Below are positions 54,101-63,529 of a stretch of 64,000 nucleotides of DNA, piece after piece. The position numbers were made by a program, and so were the translations under genes. The stretch is from contig CATNEN010000038.1 in assembly GCA_950097015.1 (NCBI GenBank), positions 29,914,501 to 29,978,500 of the forward strand, in the 5' to 3' direction. This DNA is from Macrostomum hystrix (Eukaryota > Platyhelminthes > Macrostomidae). Numbering within the stretch: the first letter of the stretch is position 1; each line of letters starts with the position of its first letter. The notes beneath the pieces are model-generated. The model had not been told where the DNA came from, did not search any database, and was given only the letters and a program-made list of their open reading frames with translations.

Positions 54101-55287
54101 AGCCCTTCTATAATTCATGCTACTCTTCGATAATTCATGCTACCCTTCGATAATTCATGCTACCCCTTCTATAATTCATGCTACCCCTTCGATAAATCAT
54201 GCTACCCTTCGATAATTCATGCTACCCTTCGATAATTCATGCTACCCCTTCTATAATTCATGCTACCCCTTCGATAATTCATGCTACCCCTTCGATAATT
54301 CATGCTACGCCTTCGATAATTCATGCTACGCCTTCGATATTTCATGCTACCCCTTCGATAATTCATGCTACCCATTCGATAATTCATGCTACCCTTCGAT
54401 AATTCATGCTGCCCCTTCGATAATTCATGCTACCCTTCGATAATTCATGCTAGCCCTTCGATAATTCATGCTACCCTTCGATAATTCATGCTAGCCCTTC
54501 TATGATTCATGCTACTCTTCGATAATTCATGCTACCCTTCGATAATTCATGCTACCCCTTCTATAATTCATGCTACCCTTCGATAATTCATGCTACCCTT
54601 CGATAATTCATGCTAGCCCTTCGATAATTCATGCTACCCTTCGATAATTCATGCTAGCCCATCGATAATTCATGCTAGCCCTTCGATAATTCATGCTACC
54701 CTTCGATAATTCATGCTGCCCCTTCGATAATTCATGCTACCCTTCGATAATTCATGCTAGCCCTTCGATAATTCATGCTACCCTTCGATAATTCATGCTA
54801 GCCCTTCGATATTTCATGCTACCCCTTCTATAATTCATGCTAGCCCTTCGATAATTCATGCTACCCCTTCGATAATTCATGCTAGCCCTTCGATAATTCA
54901 TGCTAGCCCATCGATAATTCATGCTAGCCCATCGATAATTCATGCTAGCCCTTCGATAATTCATGCTAGCCCTTCGATAATTCATGCTGCCCCTTCTATA
55001 ATTCATGCTACCCTTCGATAATTCATGCTACCCTTCGATAATTCATGCTACCCCTTCGATAATTCATGCTACCCCTTCGATAATTCATGCTAGCCCATCG
55101 ATAATTCATGCTAGCCCTTCGATAATTCATGCTAGCCCTTCTATAATTCATGCTACCCCTTCGATAATTCATGCTACCCCTTCGATAATTCATGCTACCC
55201 CTTCGATAATTCATGCTACCCCTTCGATAATTCATGCTGCCCCTTCGATAATTCATGCTACCCCTTCGATAATTCATGCTACCCCTT
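51118..55287. repeat. 21-bp satellite array (E2)
   Basis: About 200 copies of the same unit as in E1, inverted (CCTTCGATAATTCATGCTAC). Blocks of ~300 bp starting at 51399 and 54199 are near-identical, and ~250-bp blocks at 51728, 52150, 53050 and 54773 repeat the same order of variants: higher-order duplication of up to 2.8 kb. ORFs on either strand are not genes. Confidence 0.97.
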
Positions 55288-55938
55288 AATAAATAATTTT
55301 ATCGTCTGAAAAAATTTGCTTCTAGTTTTTAGAAATAAAAAATGCTAACAGCAACGTATGCTCAGACAGTCTTCATTTATTTTTTAATCCTTTCGGATAT
55401 TGCTTTAAAAAATGCTTGAAAAAACGTTAGAATTAGAAATGATCAGCGCTAATAGCTGTGCTCAAAGTATTTTCTTATATTTCTGAATCTAAAAACGCTG
55501 GCAGATATGCTCGAAAATTCTTTCCTCAGTTTTGTATCGAATAAAACTTGCTGCTGCACTCGAAAAAGTTTCTTTTCAATTTTTCAATGCTAATTCCTAT
55601 GAATAATTTATGTTTCCTTCTGGATAATTCCAGATATCCGAGAAGGCACAGAGGGCGCCCTGTGCCTTCAGGTGCAGGAATCCCTCCATGCTGTCCGTCA
55701 GCTGACCCATGGGCACACGTCCCCCGAGTGTTCAATTCTGACCCTAGGGCAGCCGGACAGAAGGGGCAACAGCGCTGGACGACCCATCCAGGGCCTCTGG
55801 CCTAAATGGATACCTCATGCCTCGGCTGGGGGAAAGGTGTCACTTTTCGACCATAACAGGGTATGCGGCCAGTCCGCAGCATCGTGCACCTGTGCGTGAT
55901 CAGGTACCTCTGGCTATGGCTGGAGGGGAAAGGTGTAA
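55288..55938 (+). repeat. Segments C and D of the composite repeat (E2)
   Basis: C is AT-rich with loose CTCGAAAA-type repeats; D is GC-rich and probably a LINE 5' leader. D breaks off after GGTGTAACCCTTT, where E1 continues into the LINE body. Confidence 0.6.
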
Positions 55939-55949
55939 CCCTTTTATTT

Positions 55950-56590
55950 ATATAATAAATAAAATAACGCAAGAAGCTACGCATACTCGACGAACAGTCT
56001 AGGTTTAGTTTGAATCGAATAAATTACGCTTGAAGCCATGCTCAAAAACGGTTGAAACTAAAAAAGTAGCAGTTTCAGTTAGTGACATATTTTTTCTAGA
56101 TCAGCTGAATATGATCTAAAAATATTTCCTTACTTTTGGCTCAAAAAAGAATAAACAAGATCCTTCCGCTTTTGCTGTTGATGATAGAATTGAATTGTGG
56201 ATGCACTCTGCTTCAATCCTCGCCGTTCTTTGTTATCTTCGCGTGTTTTGTTTTCTTTAAATGGTATGCCAATGTACGAGTATGTGGCAGTGTGTTTCGT
56301 TTTTGTATATACGTCACTTCTTTCCTACATTATATAAAAAATAAGGAAAAATCTAAAAATAAAAAACGCGCCAAAAATAAATATTTTTGTTTTACTTTTC
56401 CCGTAATAAAAATAATACTGTATATAAATATTTTGTTTTATTTTCTACCGTATAAATATTATTCTGTAAAATGTTACCATTAAACAAATGTAAAATTTTG
56501 CTGTATATATAGCCGCAACTTGTGACCAGAAAAATAAAGTGTGTTAAGTGTGCAAAGTTTGTCTAAAGCGTTTTAAGAAGTGTTCTCTGT
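55950..56590 (+). repeat. Segment E and adjoining AT-rich unique stretch (E2)
   Basis: Segment E (to 56283) matches E1 inverted. 56284-56590 is absent from E1 and contains GTATATATAG at ~56503 and AATAAA at ~56533, possibly a promoter or terminal region. Confidence 0.5.
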
Positions 56591-56767
56591 GAATTCCGGG
56601 AATTCTGTGAGTGAGTATTGAGATGGGGGGCTGATGAGCAAGCGAGCGGCTGATCGCGTGAGTGCCTCTAAAACTCTCGCGCTGACGTTTGTCAATAATA
56701 TTTTTATCGTCCTCTCATAGGACGGAAAAACACTATACATTACCCGAGAAACACTCTACATATGGAA

Positions 56768-57153
56768 AATTTATTTCTGGTTGGCACAGGAAATTGGTTT
56801 TGTTGGGCTCAAGTAACTATGAAGAATGCACGGGAGCTGAAGATTGCAAGCTAGTGGGAAGATTGATAAATTTTACTGTGCAAGAAATGGGAATTATGGC
56901 TGAAAAGTACCTTTCTGCAATTAGGCAAGATACGAGTACGTTTTTAAAATTTCCCTTTTTTAGTATCGTTCAATTACCTTTTTATTTTCAATAGATTTTG
57001 ACCGGAGGGTTTGATTGTCGAAACGTCTGCACAATTAACGAGTGCGCTGTACATTCCAATGAGGCGAATACCTGCAAACAGCAGATCAATATGTATCCTA
57101 ACAGTCAAGCAGCCATTAAGGATCTGACTGCGGTGTCAGATTGCGGCATCTGA
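56768..57153 (+). CDS. Possible Cys-rich small protein gene inside E2
   Basis: Two exon-like pieces: one ending ..AEKYLSAIRQDT at ACGA|GTACGT (56935), the other from 57008 (CGGAG|GG) reading FDCRNVCTINECAVHSNEA and ending ..VSDCGI at TGA 57151-57153. Cys residues are regularly spaced in both pieces (EECTGAEDC). The frame is kept across the intron in E2, but the start is unclear and the E1 copy has a stop. Function unknown; it may be a host gene fragment carried by the repeat. Confidence 0.35.
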
Positions 57154-57176
57154 AAGCATGCAAGGCATTGCTGTCC

Positions 57177-57675
57177 TTAACACTAGAACTACCAAAAGGA
57201 GAAATTCCCCATGAAAACATGAATTAAGTAGCCAGTTTTTCAGACCGTCGAGATATTATTCAACGTTCTGGTCGAAGGACGAATTTTCCGATAGGCGCTA
57301 GTGTATTTTAGCACCCCTGAACACAAATTTGCACTGCGCCTCAGTGCGGCCTTGCCTGGCCTTCAAAATTTTCAGCATGTCACCAGAATGTGCCTGCATC
57401 ATCTCCGTCTTCGGTGGTCACCTACCTTTATCTAGACGGACTTCTAAACCTTCAAGGGCTTACAACAGGTAGATCTAGGTGACTATAGACACCTTGACGC
57501 GAATTTCTCGAGTTTCACTGATCAAGCCTAAATATTAGTCGCAGCTCAACCACAGGACACCATCGCCTAGTCTGTAAAGCAATCAGTCACCACCCAACGC
57601 TGTTAGCATTCTAGCGCTGCCAAAAACTTTTTCCGGGGTATGGTCGGCAAAATTGCTTGGTAGTCCTACTGTTAA
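57177..57675 (+). mobile_element. piggyBac-like MITE inside E2
   Basis: TTAA at both ends (57177-57180, 57672-57675), termini CACTAGAACTACCAA and inverse of CAGTAGGACTACCAA, no ORF. Same site as in E1. It splits the Cys-rich relic from the LINE RNase H. Confidence 0.82.
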
Positions 57676-58150
57676 CTCGATCTAGACGCCAGGTCAGAGC
57701 AACATCCTCGGCAATGAGCTCGCCGATAAGCCAAGGATGGTAAAGCCTGAGAATGTCCGATGCCAACATCAATGATCACCCGAACCATTAAGAAGTGACT
57801 CTAGCGCCAGCACGTGACACTCTGGAACAGCTGTGATCACTACAGACAAGCCTGTTCCGCTATGCCCGAAAATTGACCGGAAAGTCTCTGATTACCAGAT
57901 TTTTATCGACACGTCTGACCACAGGGAAATGTGCATGGCCATTACTGGTCTTCTTCAACCTGGTTCTTCTGCAGCCCTAGGTGAGGAAACCGCGGCACAC
58001 CGCGTCACCTTCTGCCCGTTATTTGTGAAAGAGCGCAGATATGATATCTCGGTCACCACTCCGGAGAGAATCCACGATCTCCACGCCTTCATTTGACAGG
58101 CCAGACGAATGAAGATCGCTAACGCCAACCCAGCGAATCAGCATGGTGCT
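57676..58150 (+). pseudogene. LINE RNase H end and C-terminal tail (E2)
   Basis: 57685-57760 gives TPGQSNILGNELADK, the RNase H C-terminal motif (usually GHS..GNE.AD). 57833-58096 continues in an 87-codon frame with DHREMCMAITGLLQPG, EETAAHRVTFCPLF and a stop, which matches the conserved tail of Jockey/I/R1-type LINE ORF2. The intervening piece is frameshifted. Confidence 0.6.
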
Positions 58151-58159
58151 GCTGGCGTG

Positions 58160-58350
58160 CAGTGTTGGGCACAAGTCCGTTCATGTCCGTTAATCGTTAA
58201 GGTCCGTTAAAGTCCGCTAACTTTTTTATTTAACTTTATTGGATATCAGTTACTTTTTTATTTTCTTAACAGATTCATAATTTTCCGTTACTTTTTTGAC
58301 GAATTAACTTTAGTTAGCTTCCGTTAATTTCGAAATTTCCACAAAATTAG
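58160..58350 (+). mobile_element. Possible hAT-type terminus
   Basis: CAGTGTTGGGCACAAGTCCG, starting exactly at the edge of E2, looks like a hAT terminal inverted repeat and is followed by repeated CCGTTA/AGTTAC words typical of such elements. No opposite end was found. Confidence 0.35.
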
Positions 58351-58737
58351 CTTTTAGCATTTTTCTACCTATCTTAGCCTTTCTTACTGAGGGCTTTTCA
58401 TAATTTGTTCCATATGCCTATGTCTATGTCATGCCTTTTTTCGAGTAGTCGGAGACTGCAATATCATTATGATGAATTGTCATTAATCCAGCCTGAAGTA
58501 AGGCTGGATTAACTGGTGTTGCTAAGCAATAATACCCCTCTATGGTCACGACAATTGAGAACGCTACTTGTGGATTTGGATTTCGAGCATGTGGTCAGCT
58601 GCTGATTGCTACTGCTAGTAGCTAATTGATCGATACCAAATTACTACAGAAAAACATAATGGTCGAGTGCATTTGTTGCAAAAAATACCAGTAATTGGAA
58701 AGCAAGAATCTCAGGTAACCTTTGGAAAAAAGGCTTG

Positions 58738-60800
58738 CGGAAGTCTCAGCGAGAATCCTAGCAGAAGTCGAAGAGAGAATCGTGCAGAAGTCGCGGAGAG
58801 AATCGTAGCAGGAGTCACAGAGAGAATCGTAGCAGGAGTCACAGAGAGAATCGTAGCAGGAGTCACAGAGAGAATCGTAGCAGGAGTCGCAGAGAGAATC
58901 GTAGCAGGAGTCACAGAGAGAATCGTTGCAGGAGTCACAGAGAGAATCGTAGCAGGAGTCACAGAGAGAATCGTTGCAGGAGTCACAGAGAGAATCGTAG
59001 CAGGAGTCACAGAGAGAATCGTTGCAGGAGTCACAGAGAGAATCGTAGCAGAAGTCACAGAGAGAATCGTAGCAGGAGTCTCAGCGAAAATCGTAGTCAC
59101 AGTGAAGTGAAATCCGTAGCAGGAGTCGCAGTGAGAATCGTTGCAGGAGTCGCAGTGAGAATCGTAGCAGGAGTCGCAGAGAGAATCGTAGCAGGAGTCG
59201 CAGAGAGAATCGTAGCAGGAGTCACAGAGAGAATCGTAGCAGGAGTCACAGAGAGAATCGTTGCAGGAGTCACAGAGAGAATCGTAGCAGGAGTCACAGA
59301 GAGAATCGTTGCAGGAGTCACAGAGAGAATCGTAGCAGGAGTCACAGAGAGAATCGTTGCAGGAGTCACAGAGAGAATCGTAGCAGGAGTCACAGAGAGA
59401 ATCGTTGCAGGAGTCACAGAGAGAATCGTAGCAGAAGTCACAGAGAGAATCGTAGCAGGAGTCACAGAGAGAATCGTTGCAGGAGTCACAGAGAGAATCG
59501 TAGCAGAAGTCACAGAGAGAATCGTAGCAGGAGTCTCAGCGAAAATCGTAGTCACAGTGAAGTGAAATCCGTAGCAGGAGTCGCAGAGAGAATCGTAGCA
59601 GGAGTCACAGAGAGAATCGTAGCAGGAGTCGCAGAGAGAATCGTAGCAGGAGTCACAGAGAGAATCGTTGCAGGAGTCGCAGAGAGAATCGTAGCAGGAG
59701 TCACAGAGAGAATCCTAGCAGAAGTCGAAGAGAGAATCGTGCAGAAGTCGCAGAGAGAATCGCAGCAGAAGTCTCAGCGAAAATCGTAGTCACAGTGAAG
59801 TGAAATCCGTAGCAGGAGTCGCAGTGAGAATCGTAGCAGGAGTCGCAGAGAGAATCGTTGCAGGAGTCACAGAGAGAATCGTTGCAGGAGTCGCAGTGAG
59901 AATCGTAGCAGGAGTCGCAGAGAGAATCGTAGCAGGAGTCGCAGAGAGAATCGTAGCAGGAGTCACAGAGAGAATCGTAGCAGGAGTCGCAGAGAGAATC
60001 GTAGCAGGAGTCGCAGTGAGAATCGTAGCAGGAGTCACAGTGAGAATCGTTGCAGGAGTCACAGAGAGAATCGTAGCAGGAGTCACAGAGAGAATCGTTG
60101 CAGGAGTCACAGAGAGAATCGTAGCAGGAGTCGCAGTGAGAATCGTAGCAGAAGTCACAGAGAGAATCGTAGCAGGAGTCGCAGAGAGAATCGTAGCAGA
60201 AGTCTCAGCGAAAATCGTAGTCACAGTGAAGTGAAATCCGTAGCAGGAGTCGCAGTGAGAATCGTAGCAGGAGTCACAGAGAGAATCGTAGCAGGAGTCA
60301 CAGAGAGAATCGTAGCAGGAGTCACAGAGAGAATCGTAGCAGGAGTCGCGGAGAGAATCGTAGCAGGAGTCGCAGAGAGAATCGTAGCAGGAGTCGCGGA
60401 GAGAATCGTAGCAGGAGTCGCAGTGAGAATCGTAGCAGGAGTCGCAGAGAGAATCGTAGCAGGAGTCACAGAGAGAATCGTTGCAGGAGTCACAGAGAGA
60501 ATCGTAGCAGGAGTCACAGAGAGAATCGTTGCAGGAGTCACAGAGAGAATCGTAGCAGGAGTCACAGAGAGAATCGTTGCAGGAGTCACAGAGAGAATCG
60601 TTGCAGGAGTCACAGAGAGAATCGTAGCAGGAGTCACAGAGAGAATCGTTGCAGGAGTCACAGAGAGAATCGTAGCAGGAGTCACAGAGAGAATCGTTGC
60701 AGGAGTCACAGAGAGAATCGTTGCAGGAGTCGCGGACAGAATCGTAGCAGAAGTCACGGCCAGAATTGTAGCTGGAGTCACAGCCAGAATCATAGCAGAA
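58738..60800. repeat. 24-bp tandem array encoding RS-like or V-A-G-V octapeptides
   Basis: About 85 copies of a 24-bp unit (GTAGCAGGAGTC followed by ACAGAGAGAATC; variants GTCGCAG, GTTGCAG). A marker (CAGCGAAAATCGTAGTCACA, then GTGAAGTGAAATCC) recurs at about 59085, 59540, 59780 and 60210, dividing the array into higher-order blocks and shifting frame. One frame codes Ser-Arg-Ser-His-Arg-Glu-Asn-Arg octapeptides, another VAGVTERI, and the minus strand ATILSVTP. No start codon, splice site or flank supports a gene. Confidence 0.93.
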
Positions 60801-60833
60801 TCACGACCTTCAGATGTTAAGATTATGTATTAG

Positions 60834-61313
60834 CGCAAGACCATAAAAGCTTATTTATAGATAAATATATTTAGTATGGAACATTATACGATGCGAAAAA
60901 CTAGACTAAGATTCTGGCTAGCACGTGTTGGTGAAAATTAAACGAATTCCATGCATGGCTGCATAGACGACTTTGATTGAAATTTAAAGGTGGTTCTAAT
61001 TGATTGCCATGTTGACATAGAAAATTTACGCATATGGCAGCGATTCCAAAATCTACCGGCTCCAAAAAGGCTCCAAACGTGACACCGCCGTGCTGGTTTG
61101 GAAAGGATTCAAACAATGACTAATTCGCGAATTAGTTCGTATTAATTTTCTACACCACAAACAGCAAATTAAAAGCAATGGGAGCCAATCACGCCGAGAG
61201 ATAATTGGCTCAGCGATCAACAGAGGCTGCCTCATTTGAGCAATATAAAATGATTTTTAGCAGCGAGAGTATTAGGTTAAGAAGTCCGCCCTTCAAACTT
61301 CCGTCACGTCTGA
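60834..61313. other. No gene recognised
   Basis: AT-rich. Small ORFs on the minus strand are unsupported. Confidence 0.5.
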
Positions 61314-61317
61314 CAAT

Positions 61318-62507
61318 GGCGGATCTAGGGGGGGGGCGGGGGGGCAGCTGCCCCCCCTGAACTTTTTAGGAGAAGGCCGAAAATGAAAAAAAATTTGAAT
61401 CGTCTCTAATATATATACAGAGAATTGTACACCATGATAAACTGCAACTTTAGACTATTTTTTTTGAGAATGATGAAGGCACAAAGTCAAAGTCCTTACC
61501 GGGGGGGGTCTGCCTTCATAAATTTTGGTTTACTCCCGATTCGCCGAATCCCGATTCGCCGAAATTCCAGATTCGCCGAATCCCGATTCGCCGAAATTCC
61601 TGACTCGCCGAATTCCCGATTCGCCGAAATTCCTGACTCGCCGAATTCCTGATTTGCCGAAATTCCTGACTCGCCGAATTCCCGATTCGCCGAAATTCCT
61701 GACTCGCCGAATCCCGATTCGCTGAAATTCCTGACTCGCCGAATTCCCGATTTGCCGAAATTCCTGACTCGCCGAATCCCGATTCGCTGAAATTCCTGAC
61801 TCGCCGAATTCCCGATTTGCCGAAATTCCTGACTCGCCGAATTCCCGATTTGCCGAAATTCCTGACTCGCCGAATTCCCGATTCGCCGAAATTCCTGACT
61901 CGCCGAATTCCCGATTCGCCGAAATTCCTGACTCGCCGAATCCCGATTCGCCGAAATTCCTGACTCGCCGAATTCCCGATTTGCCGAAATTCCTGACTCG
62001 CCGAATTCCCGATTCGCCAAAATTCCTGACTCGCCGAATTCCCGATTTGCCAAAATTCCTGACTCGCCGAATTCCCGATTTGCCGAAACATCTTACTTTA
62101 TCATAAATTAAAATTAAACAACATAACCATTGCCCTCTTTGAGTGTTGATCAAATATTGGAACTCTATTTCTATTGTATTGAAATTAATTAAAAAACTAA
62201 CTTAAATAAAATGCACTTTCTTCATTCTTTAACTTGTAAACTTGCTTCTAAACTTTATTAACTTTCTGGAACGTAGATTGAGTGAGCAAAGAAGAACATC
62301 ACAGGTACGAGAACTTCGGAAAAAGCAAAACTTGCTGGACATCCTTGTAGAGCCGAAAGTAAAAGTGTAATGAGGTACGGTAGCTCAGCAAAAAATGTTC
62401 TTAGCAATATTTTCGGCAAATAGGGAATCGGCGAATCGGGATTCGGCGAATCGGGAGTAAACCATAAATTTTGCCCCCCCCGAAAAAATCCTCGATCCGC
62501 GCCTGAC
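61318..62507. mobile_element. Foldback element with G-run termini and internal repeat
   Basis: The left end GGCGGATCTAGGGGGGG mirrors the right end (inverse reads GCGGATCGAGG ... GGGGGGGGC). Inside, TAAATTTTGGTTTACTCCCG followed by ATTCGCCGAATCC at ~61518 is inverted at ~62408-62470. GCGGATC-AGGGGG ends are seen in some hAT-like elements; assignment is tentative. No transposase ORF. Confidence 0.6.
61540..62090. repeat. ~32-bp tandem repeat inside the foldback element
   Basis: About 17 copies of ATTCCTGACTCGCCGA followed by ATTCCCGATTCGCCGA (or TTTGCC). Each half-unit is itself a diverged 16-mer. It creates three long minus-strand ORFs (SASQEFRRIGN repeats) that are not genes. Confidence 0.92.
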
Positions 62508-62924
62508 GCCTGATGTCCACTAAATAAAAGTGGATCGTACTAGTTTCCCAATTGATAATCATTCAGCTCGGACATTTTTTAACTTACAGAATAAAAAAAC
62601 TGACAGAATATTCTATGAGATGGTGATAAAGTCGCTAACGACTTTCGAAGACGCTTGCGAGGATGGGTGAGCTGAGGTTTCTATTTTGCAATCAATTAAT
62701 TTTTAATTCGGCTTTAAGATCTTCCAACTCGAAAATTGATCTATAATTTTCAGAGTTCACATCCTTAACTTGGCTCACAGACCAGTACTGTGGGTCTGTG
62801 TCACTATCAACCTGGCTGTTATATTACTCGGATTAGTTGGTGAGCTAAGATGCTAAATCTCTCACTATTATGTACTCGAAGTACAGTGAATAAAATGAGC
62901 GATATAGATTTGATTAATTAGCTG
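62508..62924. other. No gene recognised
   Basis: Intergenic sequence, no features supported. Confidence 0.5.
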
Positions 62925-63165
62925 ATGATTCCACTGACCCTTGATCACCCACACGCACACCGATACTGTAATCAGACGCCCGCTCACACACCCGCTCACA
63001 GACGTGTGCAAATGTGCCTGACTTTCTCATCGTCAGGCAGTGTAGGTTGGCCCTCAAGGATTTTCACAGCTCAGCCTAACAAATGTGGCCTCGCCGCGGA
63101 CTCGAGCTCAGGACCTTGGTGCGAGAGGCAAACGCGTTACCTTGCCAACTCGTCTGCGGCTCATG
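62925..63165 (-). mobile_element. tRNA-derived SINE, family 2, copy 3
   Basis: Minus-strand reading: GAGTTGGCAAGGTAACGCG (A-box-like), CTGAGCTCGAGTCC (B-box-like), then the shared body CTGCCTGACGATGAGAAAGT. It has the best-preserved head of the three copies. Confidence 0.82.
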
Positions 63166-63529
63166 TTCAGTGTCATTATTTGTAATGGCTAGAGTTTCAA
63201 AGTTCCAACGAATATATATTTAGTTTTTAATCTTGCCTAAGTCCTAGTTTCTTTGAGAAATTTAATAATCTTTCCATCGAACCCTTTCAGCCAAATAGCT
63301 TTGACCTGAGAAGTCTGGTTTTCGTGTCCATCAAGCTAGTCTTTTGATTAGTCTTTGCATTCTTGGAACATATCAATTAGCTTGGACAAAGAAAGATGTC
63401 TTCTAATTTGAGTAGCTGTCTTGTAGGAAGCAAGTTTTAAAAAGTCCTAACCTCTCTCTATTCTTAGTTTTTCAATCATTTTCGAAATTGATTCGGTGAA
63501 GGTGACGGTGAAGTTGGCAAATTAACGCG

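Larger units (their letters stand above)
50318..58159 (+). mobile_element. Composite repeat E2, inverted circular permutation of E1
   Basis: 7.84 kb in the order A (50318-51117), satellite B (51118-55287), C (55288-55618), D (55619-55938), E (55950-56283), a unique 300-bp AT-rich stretch, then the Cys-rich gene relic, MITE and LINE RNase H/tail (to 58159). GGCGTG occurs at both edges (50318 and 58154). In E1 the two edges are fused through a single GGCGTG. The LINE endonuclease-RT body present between D and E in E1 is absent here. Confidence 0.7.

Noticed and set aside
27860-55287. CRISPR-like appearance of the 21-bp satellite
   Set aside because: There are no unique spacers; the units are contiguous and variable, in an animal genome.
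58667-60833. Chain of VAGVTERI-repeat ORFs
   Set aside because: Tandem repeat open on both strands; frame changes at each higher-order marker, and starts are GTG/TTG only.
61496-62153. Three minus-strand ORFs of 185-207 codons
   Set aside because: All three frames are open across the same 32-bp repeat.
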